Source of the DNA: Aplectana chamaeleonis | Taxonomy: Eukaryota; Nematoda; Chromadorea; Rhabditida; Cosmocercidae | Direction of reading: 5' to 3' | DNA: 64,000 nucleotides | Assembly: GCA_029168955.1 (NCBI GenBank) | Contig: JAPDOI010000431.1 | Location: 529,501-593,500, forward strand | Shown here: piece by piece, positions 51,143-64,000 of the stretch | Layout of the letters: the number at the start of each line of letters is the position of its first letter | Position numbering within the stretch: position 1 is the stretch's first letter | Made by a program: the position numbers and the translations under genes | Notes under the pieces: generated by a model | The model's input: the letters and a program-made list of their open reading frames with translations, nothing else | What the model was told of the DNA's origin: nothing | Database searches by the model: none

Positions 51143-54100
51143 CGCAGACTCCGCACGTCCCACTGGGTTCCCATGCACTTCCTACGGCGTCCTAAGCACT
51201 CTCGCTGGATCCCGTACATTTCCTACGACGTCCTACGCACTCCGGCTGGGTCCCATACTTTTACTACGGCGTCCTACGCACTTCCACTGTGGTCCCGTCC
51301 TTTTTATTCGGCGCCCTACGCACTCCCGCTGGGTCCTATACATTTTCTACGGCGTCCTACGCACTTCCACTGTGGTCCCGTCCACTTTCTTTGGCGTCCT
51401 ACGTACTCCCTCTGGGTCCCATACATTCCTTACGGCGTCCTACGCACTTCCACTGTGGTCCCGTTCACTTTCTTCGGCGTCCTACGCACTTCCGCTGGCG
51501 TCTAGTCCACTTTCTTCGGCGTCCTTCGCACTCCCGCTGGGTTCCATACATTTCCTATGGCGTCATACGCACTCACACTGGCATCCCGTACACTTTCCAC
51601 GGCTTCCAGCGCGCTCCCACTGGGGTCCCGTGCACTTTCTACGGCGTCATGCGCACTACCACTGGAGTTCCGTACATATTCTACGGCGTCCTACGCACTT
51701 ACGCTGGGACCCATACATTTCCTACGGTGTCCTACGCACTTCCACTGTGGTCCCGTGCACCTTCTTCGGCGCCCTATACACTCCCACTAGAGTCTCGTCC
51801 ACTTTCTTCGGCGTCCTTCGCACTCCCGCTAGGTTTCATACATTTCCTACGGCATCATACGCACTCACGCTGGCATCCCGTAAACTTTCTACGGCTTCCA
51901 GCGCGCTCCCACTGGGGTCCCGTGCACTTTCTACGGCGTCATGCGCACTACCACTGGAGTTCCATATATATTCTACGGCGTCCTACGCACTTCCACTGTG
52001 GCCCCATACATTTCCTACGGTGTCCTACGCCCTTCCACTGTGGTCCCGTCCACTTTCTTCGGCGTCCTGCGCACTTCCACCGTGGTCCCGTACACTTTCT
52101 TCGGCGTCCTTCGCACTCCCGCTGGATCCCATACGTTTCCTACGGCGTTCTACGCACTCCCGCTGGGGTCCAGTCCACATTATTCGGCGCCCTACGCACT
52201 CCCGCTGGGTCCTATACATTTTCTACGGCGTCCTACGCACTTCCGCTGTGGTCCCGTCCACTTCCTTCGGCGTCCTGCGTACTGCCGCTGGGTCCCATAC
52301 ATTTCTTACGGCGTCCTACGCACTTCCACTGTGGTCCCGTTCATTTTCTTCGGCGTCCTACGCACTCCCGCTGGGTCCCATACATTTCTTACGGCCTCCT
52401 ACGCACTTCCACTGTGGTCCCGTCCACTTTCTTCGGCGTCCTGCGCACTTCCACCGTGGTCCCGTACACTTTCTTCGGCGTTCTACGCACTCCCGCTGGG
52501 GTCTAGTTTACTTTCTTCGGCGTCCTAGGCACTCTCTCTGGGTCTCGTGCACTTTCTGCGGCGTCCTACACACTCCCACTGGGGTCTAGTCCACTTTCTT
52601 CGGCGTCCTACGCACTCTCGCTGGGTCTCGTCAGCTTTCTTCGGCGTCCTTCGCGAGAGTGCGCTGGGTTCCATACATTTCCTACGGCGTCAAAAGCACT
52701 CACGCTGGCATCCCGTACACTTTCTACGGCTTCCAGCGCGCTCTCACTGGGGGCCCGTGCACGTTCTTCGGCGTCATGCGCCCTACCACTGGAGGTCCGT
52801 ACATATTCTACGGCATCCTACGCACACCCGCTCGGGCCCAGTCCACATTATTCGGCGCTCTACGCACTCCCGCTGGGTCCTATACGTTTTCTACGGCGTC
52901 CTGCGCACTTCCACTGTGGTCCCGCCCACTTTCTTCGGCATCGTACGCACTCCCGCTGGGTCCCATACATTTCTTACGGCCTCCTACGCACTTCCACTGT
53001 GGCCCCGTCCACTTTCTTCGGCGTCCTGCGCACTTCCGCTGGGGTCTAGTCCACTTTCTTCGGCGTCCTTCGCACTCCCGCTGGGTTCCATACATTTCCT
53101 ACGGCGTCATACGCACTCACGCTGGCATCCCGTACACTTTCTACGGCTTCCAGCGCGCTCCCACTGGGGTCCCGTGCACTTTCTACGGCGTCATGCGCAC
53201 TACCACTGGAGTTCCATACATATTCTACGGCGTCCTACGCACTTACGCTGGGTCCCATATATTTCCTACGGCGTCCTACGCACTCCCGCTGGGGACTTTC
53301 TTCGGCGTCCTACGCACTCTCGCTGGGTCCCATACATTTCCTACGGCGTCCTGCGCACTTCCACTGTGGTCCCGTCCACTTTCTTCGGCGTCCTGCGCAC
53401 TTCCACCGTGGTCCCGTACACTTTCTTCTGCGTCCTACGCACTCCCGCTGGGGTCTAGTTTACTTTCTTCGGCGTCCTAGGCACTCTCTCTGGGTCTCGT
53501 GCACTTTCTGCGGCGTCCTACTCACTCCCACTGGGGTCTAGTCCACTTTCTTCGGCGTCCTACGCACTCTCGCTGGGTCTCGTCAACTTTCTTCGGCGTC
53601 CTTCGCGAGAGTGCGCTGGGTTCCATACATTTCCTACGGCGTCAAAAGCACTCACGCTGGGATCGAGTACACTTTCTACGGCTTCCAGCGCGCTCCCATT
53701 GGGGTCCCGTGCATTTTCTACGGCGTCGTGCGCACTACCACTGGAGTTCCGTACATATTCTACGGCATCCTACGCACTCCCGCTGGGGTCCAGTCCACAT
53801 TATTCGGCGCCCTACGCACTCCCGCTGGGTCCTATGCATTTTCTACGGCGTCCTGCGCACTTCCACCGTGGTCCCGTAGACTTTCTTCGGCGTCCTACGC
53901 ACTCCCGCTGGGTCCCATACATTTCTTACGGCCTCCTACGCACTTCCACTGTGGCCCCGTCCACTTTCTTCGGCGTCCTGCGCACTTCCGCTGGGGTCTA
54001 GTCCACTTTCTTCGGCGTCCTTCGCACTCCCGCTGGGTTCCATACATTTCCTACGGCGTCATACGCACTCACGCTGGCATCCCGTACACTTTATACGGCT

Positions 54101-57100
54101 TCCATCGCGCTCCCACTGGGGTCCCGTGCACTTTCTACGGCGTCATGCGCACTACCACTGGAGTTCCATACATATTCTACGGCGTCCTACGCACTTACGC
54201 TGGGTCCCATATATTTCCTACGGCGTCCTACGCACTCCCGCTGGGGACTTTATTCGGCGTCCTATGCACTCTGGCTGGGTCCCATACATTTCCTACGGCG
54301 TCCTGCGCATTTCCACTGTGGTCCCGTACACTTTCTTCGGCGTCCTACGCACTCCCGCTGGGTCCCATACATTTCCTACGGTGTCCTACGCACTTCCACT
54401 GTGGTCCCGTCCACTTTCTTCGGCATCGTACGCACTCCCGCTGGGTCCCGTACATTTCTTACGGCGTCCTACGCACTCCCGCTGGGGTCTCGTTCACTTT
54501 CTTCGGCGTCCTACGCACTCTCGCTGGGTCCCGTACATTTCCTACGACGTCTTGCGCACCCCCAATGGAGTCCCGTGCAATTTGTACGGCGTCCTGCGCA
54601 CTCCCACTGGAGTCCCGTGCACTTTCTACGGCGTCATGCGCACTCCCACTGGAGTCCCGTGCACTTTCTACGGCGTCATGCGCACTACCACTGTGGCCCC
54701 GTCCACTTTCTTCGGCGTCCTGCGCACTTCCGCTGGGGTCTAGTCCACATTCTTCGGCGTGCTTCGCACTCCCGCTGGGTTCCATACATTTCCTACGGCG
54801 TCATACGCACTCACGCTGGCATCCCGTACACTTTTTACGGCTTCCAGCGCGCTCCCACTGGGGTTCCGTGCACTTTCTACGGCGTCATGCGCACTACCAC
54901 TGGAGTTCCGTACATATTCCACGGCGTCCTACGCACTTACGCTGGGTCCCATTACATTTCCTACGGTGTCCTACGCACTTCCACTGTGGTCCCGTGCACT
55001 TTCTTCGGCGCCCTATACACTCCCACTAGAGTCTCGTCTACTTTCTTCGGCGTCCTTCGCACTCCCGCTGGGTTTCATACATTTCCTACGGCGTCATACG
55101 CACTCACGCTGGGATCCCGTACACTTTCTACGGCTTCCAGCGCGCTCCCACTGGGGTCCCGTGCACTTTCTACGGCGTCATGCGCACTACCACCGGAGTT
55201 CCATATATATTCTACGGCGTCCTACGCACTTCCACTGTGGTCCCGTTCATTTACTTCGGCGTCCTACGCACTTCCACTGTGGTCCCGTCCACTTTCTTCG
55301 GCGTCCTACGCACTCCCGCTGGATCCCATACGTTTCCTACGGCGTTCTACGCACTCCCGCTGGGGTCCAGTCCACATTATTCGGCGCCCTACGCACTCCC
55401 GCTGGATCCCATACATTTCCTACGGCGTCCTACGCACTTCCACTGGGGTCTAGTCCGCTTTCTTCGGCGTCCTACGCACTCCCACTGGGGTCTAGTCCAC
55501 TTTCTTCGGCGTCCTACGCACTCTCGCTGGGTCTCGTCAACTTTCTTCGGCGTCCTTCGCGAGAGTGCGCTGGGTTCCATATATTTCCTACGGCGTCAAA
55601 AGCACTCACGCTGGGATCGAGTACACTTTCTACGGCTTCCAGCGCGCTCCCATTGGGATCCCGTGCACTTTCTACGGCGTCATGCGCACTACCACTGGAG
55701 TTCCGTACATATTCTACGGCGTCCTACGCACTCCCGCTGGGGTCCAGTCTACATTATTCGGCGCCCTACGCACTCCCGCTGGGTCCTATACATTTATTAC
55801 GGCCTCCTACGCACTTCCACTGTGGCCCCGTCCACTTTCTTCGGCGTCCTGCGCACTTCCGCTGGGGTCTAGTCCACTTTCTTCGGCGTCCTTCGCACTC
55901 CCGCTGGGTTCCATACATTTCCTACGGCGTCATACGCACTCACGCTGGCATCCCGTACACTTTCTACGGCTTCCAGCGCGCTCCCACTGGGGTCCCGTGC
56001 ACTTTCTACGGCGTCATGCGCACTACCACTGGAGTTCCATACATATTCTACGGCGTCCTACGCACTTACGCTGGGTCCCATATATTTCCTACGGCGTCCT
56101 ACGCACTCCCGCTGGGTCCTATACATTTCTTCGGCGTCCTATGCACTCTGGCTGGGTCCCATACATTTCCTACGGCGTCCTGCGCATTTCCACTGTGGTC
56201 CCGTACACTTTCTTCGGCGTCCTACGCACTCCCGCTGGGTCCCATACATTTCCTACGGTGTCCTACGCACTTCCACTGTGGTCCCGTCCACTTTCTTCGG
56301 CATCGTACGCACTCCCGCTGGGTCCCGTACATTTCTTACGGCGTCCTACGCACTCCCGCTGGGGTCTCGTTCACTTTCTTCGGCGTCCTACGCACTCTCG
56401 CTGGGTCCCGTACATTTCCTACGACGTCTTGCGCACCCCCAATGGAGTCCCGTGCAATTTCTACGGCGTCCTGCGCACTCCCACTGGAGTCCCGTGCACT
56501 TTCCACGGCGTCCTTCGCACTCTCACTTGAGTCCCGTGCACTTTCTTCGGCGCCCTATACACTCCCGCTGGGTCCCGTACATTTCCTACGGCGTCTTGCG
56601 CACCCCAATGGAGTCCCGTGCAATTTCTACGGCGTCCTGCGCACTCCCACTTGAGTCCCGTGCACTTTCTTCGGCGCCCTATACACTCCCGCTGGGTCCC
56701 GTACATTTCCTACGGCGTCTTGCGCACCCCCAATGGAGTCCCGTGCAATTTCTACGGCGTCCTGCGCACTCCCACTGGAGTCCCTTGCACTTTCCACGGC
56801 GTCCTTCGCACTCTCACTTGAGTCCCGTGCACTTTCTTCGGCGCCCTATACACTCCCGCTGGGTCCCGTACATTTCCTACGACGTCTTGCGCACCCCCAA
56901 TGGAGTCCCGTGCAGTTTCTACGGCGTCCTGCGCACTCCCACTTGAGTCCCGTGCACTTTCTTCGGCGCCCTATACACTCCCGCTGGGTCCCGTACATTT
57001 CCTGCGACGTCTTGCGCACCCCCAATGGAGTCCCGTGCAATTTCTACGGCGTCCTGCGCACTCCCACTGGAGTCCCGTGCACTTTCCACAGCGTCCTTCG

Positions 57101-60100
57101 CACACCCGCTCGGGTCCAGTCCACATTATTCGGCGTCCTACGCACTCTCGCTGGATCCCGTACATTTCCTACGACGTCTTGCGCACCCCCAATGGAGTCC
57201 GGCGCAATTTCTACGGCGTCCTGCGCACTCCTACTGGAGTCTCGTGCACTTTCCACGGCGTCCTTCGCACTCTCACTTGAGTCCCGTGCACCTTCTTCGG
57301 CGCCCTATACACTCCCGCTGGGTCCCGTACATTTCCTACGGCGTCTTGCGCACCCCCAATGGAGTCCCGTGCACTTTCTTCGGCGTCCTATACACTCCCG
57401 CTGGAGTCCAGTCCACATTATTCGGCGCCCTACGCACTCCCGCTGGATCCCATACATTTCCTACGGCGTCCTACGCACTTCCACTGGGGTCTAGTCCACT
57501 TTCTTCGGCGTCCTACGCACTCTCGCTGGGTCTCGTGCACTTTCTGCGGCGTCCTACACACTCCCACTGGGGTCTAGTCCACTTTCTTCGGCGTCCTACG
57601 CACTCTCGCTGGGTCTCGTCAGCTTTCTTCGGCGTCCTTCGCGAGAGTGCGCTGGGTTCCATACATTTCCTACGGCGTCATAAGCACTCACGCTGGGATC
57701 CCGTACACTTTCTACGGCTTCCAGCGCGCTCCCACTGGGGTCCCGTGCACTTTCTACGGCGTCATGCGCACTACCACTGGAGTTCCGTACATATTCTGCG
57801 GCGTCCTACGCACTCCCGCTGGGGTCCAGTCTACATTATTCGGCGCCCTACGCACTCCCGCTGGGTCCTATACATTTTCTACGGCGTCCTGCGCACTTCC
57901 ACCGTGGTCCCGTACACTTTCTTCGGCGTCCTACGCACTCCCGCTGGGTCCCATACATTTCTTACGGCCTCCTACGCACTTCCACTGTGGCCCCGTCCAC
58001 TTTCTTCGGCGTCCTGCGCACTTCCGCTGGGGTCTAGTCCACTTTCTTCGGCGTCCTTCGCACTCCCGCTGGGTTCCATACGTTTCCTACGGCGTCATAC
58101 GCACTCACGCTGGCATCCCGTACACTTTCTACGGCTTCCAGCGCGCTCCCACTGGGGTCCCGTGCACTTTCTACGGCGTCATGCGCACTACCACTGGAGT
58201 TCCGTACATATTTTACGGCGTCCTACGCACTTACGCTGGGTCCCATATATTTCCTACGGCGTCCTACGCACTCCCGCTGGAGACTTTCTTCGGCGTCCTA
58301 CGCACTCTCGCTGGGTCCCATACATTTCCTACGGCGTCCTGCGCACTTCCACTGTGGTCCCGTACACTTTCTTCGGCGTCCTACGCACTCCCGCTGGGTC
58401 CCATACATTTCCTACGGTGTCCTACGCACTTCCACTGTGGTCCCGTCCACTTTCTTCGGCATCGTACGCACTCCCGCTGGGTCCCGTACATTTCTTACGG
58501 CGTCCTACACACTCTCGCTGGGGTCTCGTTCACTTTCTTCGGCGTCCTACGCACTCTCGCTGGGTCCCGTACATTTCCTACGACGTCTTGCGCACCCCCA
58601 ATGGAGTCCCGTGCAATTTGTACGGCGTCCTGCGCACTCCCACTGGAGTCTCGTGCACTTTCTACGGCGTCATGCGCACTACCACTGGAGTTCCGTACAC
58701 ATTCTACGGCGTCCTACGCACCTACGCTGGGTCCCATACATTTCTTACGGCCTCCTACGCACTTCCACTGTGGCCCCGTCCACTTTCTTCGGCGTCCTGC
58801 GCACTTCCGCTGGGGTCTAGTCCACATTCTTCGGCGTGCTTCGCACTCCCGCTGGGTTCCATACATTTCCTACGGCGTCATACGCACTCACGCTGGCATC
58901 CCGTACACTTTTTACGGCTTCCAGCGCGCTCCCACTGGGGTTCCGTGCACTTTCTACGGCGTCATGCGCACTACCACTGGAGATCCGTACATATTCTACG
59001 GCGTCCTACGCACTTACGCTGGGTCCCATACATTTCCTACAGTGTCCTACGCACTTCCACTGTGGTCCCGTGCACTTTCTTTGGCGCCCTATACACTCCC
59101 ACTAGAGTCTCGTCCACATTCTTCGGCGTGCTTCGCACTCCCGCTGGGTTCCATACATTTCCTACGGCGTCATACGCACTCACGCTGGCACCCCGTACAC
59201 TTTCTACGGCTTCCAGCGCGCTCCCACTGGGGTCCCGTGCACTTTCTACGGCGTCATGCGCACTACCACTGGAGTTCCGTACATATTCTACGGCGTCCTA
59301 CGCACTTACGCTGGGTCCCATTACATTTCCTACGGTGTCCTACGCACTTCCACTGTGGTCCCGTGCACTTTCTTCGGCGCCCTATACACTCCCACTAGAG
59401 TCTCGTCCACTTTCTTCGGCGTCCTTCGCACTCCCGCTAGGTTTCATACATTTCCTACGGCGTCATACGCACTCACGCTGGGATCCCGTACACTTTCTAC
59501 GGCTTCCAGCGCGCTCCCACTGGGGTCCCGTGCACATTCTACGGCGTCCTGCGCACTACCACCGGAGTTCCATATATATTCTACGGCGTCCTACGCACTT
59601 CCACTGTGGTCCCGTTCATTTACTTCGGCGTCCTAAGCACTTCCACTGGGGTCTAGTCCACTTTCTTCGGCGTCCTACGCACTCCCGCTGGATCCCATAC
59701 ACTACCTACGGCGTCCTACGCACTCCCGCTGGGGTCCAGTCCACATTATTCGGCGCCCTACGCACTCCCGCTGGGTCCTATACATTTTCTACGGCGTCCT
59801 ACGCACTTCCACTGTGGTCCCGTCCACTTTCTTCAGCGTCCTGCGTACTCCCGCTGGGTCCCATACATTTCTTACGGCGTCCTACGCACTTCCACTGTGG
59901 TCCCGTTCATTTTCTTCGGCGTCCTACGCACTCCCGCTGGGTCCCATACATTTCTTACGGCCTCCTACGCACTTCCACTGTGGTCCCGTCCACTTTCTTC
60001 GGCGTCCTGCGCACTTCCACCGTGGTCCCGTACACTTTCTTCGGCGTCCTACGCACTCCCGCTGGATCCCATACATTTCCTACGGCGTCCTACGCACTTC

Positions 60101-63100
60101 CACTGGGGTCTAGTCCACTTTCTTCGGCGTCCTACGCACTCTGTCTTTGTCTCGTGCACTTTCTGCGGCGTCCTACACACTCCCACTGGGGTCTAGTCCA
60201 CTTTCTTCGGCGTCCTACGCACTCTCGCTGGGTCTCGTCAGCTTTCTTCGGCGTCCTTCGCGAGAGTGCGCTGGGTTCCATACATTTCCTACGGCGTCAA
60301 AAGCACTCACGCTGGCATCCCGTACACTTTCTACGGCTTCCAGCGCGCTCTCACTGGGGTCCCGTGCACTTTCTACGGCGTCATGCGCACTACCACTGGA
60401 GTTCCGTACATATTCTACGGCGTCCTACGCACTCCCGCTGGGGTCCAGTCCACATTATTCGGCGCCCTACGCACTTCCGCTGGGTCCTATGCATTTTCTA
60501 CGGCGTCCTGCGCACTTCCACCGTGGTATCGTACACTTTCTTCGGCGTCCTACGCACTCCCGCTGGGTCCCATACATTTCTTACGGCCTCCTACGCACTT
60601 CCACTGTGGCCCCGTCCACTTTCTTCGGCGTCCTGCGCACTTCCGCTGGGGTCTAGTCCACTTTCTTCGGCGTCCTTCGCACTCCCGCTGGGTTCCATAC
60701 ATTTCCTACGGCGTCATACGCACTCACGCTGGCATCCCGTACACTTTCTACGGCTTCCAGCGCGCTCCCACTGGAGTTCCATACATATTCTACGGCGTCC
60801 TACGCACTTACGCTGGGTCCCATATATTTCCTACGGCGTCCTACGCACTCCCGCTGGAGACTTTCTTCGGCGTCCTACGCACTCTCGCTGGGTCCCATAC
60901 ATTTCCTACGGCGTCCTGCGCACTTCCACTGTGGTCCCGTACACTTTCTTCGGCGTCCTACGCACTCCCGCTGGGTCCCATACATTTCCTACGGTGTCCT
61001 ACGCACTTTCACTGTGGTCCCGTCCACTTTCTTCGGCATCGTACGCACTCCCGCTGGGTCCCATACATTTCTTACGGCGTCCTACGCACTCCCGCTGGGG
61101 TCTCGTTCACTTTCTTCGGCGTCCTACGCACTCTCGCTGGGTCCCGTACATTTCCTACGACGTCTTGCGCACCCCCAATGGAGTCCGGCGCAATTTCTAC
61201 GGCGTCCTGCGCACTCCCACTGGAGTCCCCTGCACTTTCTACGGCGTCATGCGCACTACCACTGAGTTCCGTACACTTTCTTCGGCGTCCTACGCACTCT
61301 ACGCTGGGTCCCATACATTTCCTACGGTGTCCTACGCACTTCCACTGTGGTCCCGTGCACCTTCTTTGGCGTCCTACGCACTCCCGCTGGGGTCTCGTTC
61401 ACTTTCTTCGGCGTCCTTCGCACTCCCGCTGGGTTTCATACATTTCCTACGGCGTCATACGCACTCACGCTGGGATCCCGTACACTTTCTACGGCTTCCA
61501 GCGCGCTCCCACTGGGGTCCCGTGCACTTTCTACGGCGTCATGCGCACTACCACTGGAGTTCCGTACATATTCTACGGCGTCCTACGCACTCCCGCTGGG
61601 TCCCATACATTTCCTACGGTGTCCTACGCGCTTCCACTGCGGTCCCGTCCACTTTCTTCGGCGTCCTATACACTCACTAGAGTCTCGTCTACTTTCTTCG
61701 GCGTCCTTCGCACTCCCGCTGGGTTTCATACATTTCCTACGGCATCATACGCACTCACGCTGGGATCCCGTACACTTTCTACGGCTTCCAGCGCGCTCCC
61801 ACTGGGCTCCCGTGCACTTTCTATGGCGTCATGCGCACTACCACTGGAGTTCCGTACATATTCTACGGCATCCTACGCACTTCCACTGTGGTCCCGTTCA
61901 TTTTCTTCGGCGTCCTACGCATTCCCGCTATGTCCCATACACTTCCTTCGGCGTCCTGCGTACTGCCGCTGGGTCCCATACATTTCTTACGGCGTCCTAC
62001 GCACTTCCACTGTGGTCCAGTCCACTTCTTCGGCGTCCTACGCACTCCCGCTGGGTCCTATACATTTTCTACGGCGTCCTACGCACTTCCACTGTGGTCC
62101 CGTCCACTTTCTTCGGCGTCCTGCGTACTCCCGCTGGGTCCCATACATTTCTTACGGCGTCCTACGCACTTCCACTGTGGTCCCGTTCATTTTCTTCGGC
62201 GTCCTACGCACTCCCGCTGGGTCCCATACATTTCTTACGGCCTCCTACGCACTTCCACTGTGGTCCCGTCCACTTTCTTCGGCGTCCTGCGTACTGCCGC
62301 TGGGTCCGTACATTTCCTACGGCGTCCTACGGACTTCCGCTGGCGTCTAGTTTACTTTCTTCGGCGGCCTACGCACTCTGTCTTTGTCTCGTGCACTTTC
62401 TGCGGCGTCCTACACACTCCCACTGGGGTCTAGTCCACTTTCTTCGGCGTCCTACGCACTCTCGCTGGGTCTCGTCAACTTTCTTCGGCGTCCTTCGCGA
62501 GAGTGCGCTGGAGTTCCCATATAATTCCTACGGCGTCCTGCGCACTCACGCTGTGATCCCGTCCACCTTCTACGGCTTCCTGCGCGCTCCCGCTGGGGTC
62601 ACGTGCACTTTCCACGACGTCCTGCGCACTTCCACTGAAGTCCCGTACACATTCTTCGGCGTCCTACACACTCCCACTGGAGTCCAGTCCACATTCTTCG
62701 GCGCCCTACGCACTCCCGCTGGGTCCCATACATTTTCTACGGCGTCCTACGCACTTCCACTGTGGTCCCGTTCATTTTCTTCGGCGTCCTACGCATTTCC
62801 GCTGGGTCCCATACATTCCTTACGGCCTCCTACGCACTTCCACTGTGGTCCCGTCCACTTTCTTCGGCGTCCTTCGCACTTCCACCGTGGTCCCGTACAC
62901 TTTCTTCGGCGTCCTACGCACTCCCGCTGGATCCCATACATTTCCTACGGCGTCAAAAGCACTCACGCTGGCATCCCGTACACTTTCTACGGCTTCCAGC
63001 GCACTCCCACTGGGGTCCCGTGCACTTTCTACGGCGTCATGCGCACTACCACTGGAGTTCCATACATATTCTACGGCGTCCTACGCACTTACGCTGGGTC

Positions 63101-64000
63101 CCGTACATTTCTTCGGCGTCCTACGCACTCTCCGCTCAGTGCGCTACACTTTCACACATTTCTTACGGCGTCCTATGCACTCTCGCTGGGTCCCATACAT
63201 TTCCTACGGCGTCCTGCGCACTTCCACTGTGGTCCCGTACACTTTCTTCGGCGTCCTACGCACTCCCGCTGGGTCCCATACATTTCCTACGGTGTCCTAC
63301 GCACTTCCACTGCGGTCCCGTCCACTTTCTTCGGCATCGTACGCACTCCCGCTGGGTCCCGTACATTTCTTACGGCGTCCTACGCACTCCCGCTGGGGTC
63401 TCGTTCACTTTCTTCGGCGTCCTACGCACTCTCGCTGGGTCCCGTACATTTCCTACGACGTCTTGCGCACCCCCATTAGAGTCTCGTCCACTTTCTTCGG
63501 CGTCCTACGCACTCCCACTGGAGTCCCGTGCACTTTCCACGGCGTCCTTCGCACTCTCACTGGAGTCCCGTGCATATTCTTCGGCGTCCCTATGCACTCC
63601 CGCTGGGTCCCATACATTTCCTACGACGTCTTGCGCACTTCCACTGGGGTCCCGTCCACTTTCTTCGGCGTCCTACGCACTCTCGCTGGAGTCTCGTGCA
63701 CTTTCTGCGGCGTCCTACGCACTCCCGCTGGGTCCCATACACTTTCTTACGGCGTCCTACGCACTCTCGCTGGGTCTCGTCAGCTTTCTTCGGCGTCCTT
63801 CGCGAGAGTGCGCTGGGTTCCATACATTTCCTACGACGTCTTGCGCACCCCCAATGGAGTCCCGTGCAATTTCTACGGCGTCCTGCGCACTCCCACTGAA
63901 GTCCCGTGCACTTTCCACGGCGTCCTTCGCACTCTCGCTGGGTCTCGTCAGCTTTCTTCGGCGTCCTACGCACTCTCGCTGGGTCCCGTACATTTCCTAC
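51143..64000 (+). repeat. 41/42-bp satellite array, at least 12.9 kb, with higher-order structure
   Basis: Tandem units such as CGGCGTCCTACGCACTCCCG continuing CTGGGTCCCATACATTTCTTA (41 bp) or with CTGGGGTC or CTGTGGTCCCGTCC (42 bp); about 310 units by length. The array runs off the right edge. Distinct unit types recur in fixed order, notably a three-unit cassette (CGGCGTCATACGCACTCACG, CGGCTTCCAGCGCGCTCCCA, CGGCGTCATGCGCACTACCA) seen about twenty times, and a marker TTCGCGAGAGTGCGCT at 52650, 53603, 55557, 57640, 60258, 62496 and 63801. Blocks of 1-2 kb are near-duplicated within the array. Long forward open frames (for example 57025-61680) read the unit in rotating frames and are not taken as genes. 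Confidence 0.93.

Noticed and set aside
57025..61680. 1551-codon open frame (and other 200-700-codon frames from 51.1 kb to the right edge)
   Set aside because: They overlap each other in three frames, repeat a 13-14-residue phrase in rotating frames, and coincide exactly with the 41/42-bp satellite. No start context, splice structure or conserved frame supports a gene.
51143..64000. CRISPR-like array
   Set aside because: Units are contiguous with no unique spacers, in a eukaryotic context; it is a satellite.

Overview
This window looks like a repeat-saturated piece of a nematode nuclear genome. The clues are: two dispersed sequences headed by a near-match to the nematode SL1 spliced leader; the remains of a dynein heavy chain gene with a 58-nt intron and a TTACAG-type acceptor; RTE-clade and 2A/PHD/APE-type non-LTR retrotransposons; and a mariner transposase relic. 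A clade V (strongylid, hookworm-like) worm is my guess, but species cannot be fixed from sequence alone. There are no bacterial operons, rRNA genes, tRNA genes that I recognise, or CRISPR arrays.

Layout. 1-6.4 kb: RTE retrotransposon relics (reverse transcriptase fragment 1-600; endonuclease 3467-4540 joined to a 3' tail 2560-2973), half of a hAT-type palindromic element, an inverted pair of a 190-bp repeat, an SL1-like repeat flanked by short tandem arrays, and foldback elements. 6.4-11.8 kb: more foldbacks, a 42-bp minisatellite interrupted by a TA-flanked MITE, and ATTC-rich DNA. 11.8-30 kb: a dense nest of non-autonomous DNA transposons. Two kinds dominate: elements bounded by TTAA with termini like AGGCAGTGTTCACGAT, which sit end to end and share single TTAA sites, and elements with CAGGG termini and 8-bp target duplications (hAT-like), some several kb long and filled with the first kind. 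29.4-32.7 kb: one nearly complete but frameshifted mariner, a truncated second copy, and a duplicated flank. 32.9-35 kb: a 2-kb palindromic hAT-like element. 35.4-39.3 kb: a 3.4-kb non-LTR retrotransposon with a 2A-like peptide, PHD-type finger, APE endonuclease, reverse transcriptase and zinc-knuckle tail, flanked by an 11-bp target duplication inside a TTAA element. 39.3-44.7 kb: foldbacks, a decayed dynein heavy chain fragment and further TTAA elements. 45.4-47.3 kb: a 1.85-kb alternating purine-pyrimidine (Z-DNA-prone) array. 48.7-51.1 kb: the one convincing host coding sequence, a 792-codon open frame for a disordered Ser/Arg/Glu-rich protein I do not recognise. 51.14 kb to the right edge: a 12.9-kb satellite of 41/42-bp units, open in all three forward frames for long stretches.

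The long open frames after 51.1 kb (up to 1551 codons) are, in my reading, a property of the stop-poor satellite unit and not genes. Most other short open frames are chance frames inside repeats. The window is best read as a record of nested transposition: empty-site comparisons within the window itself (a single TTAA at 10997-11000 against the filled site at 13857-14351; a TG against the TA-flanked insert at 15378-15652) show how several of these families insert.
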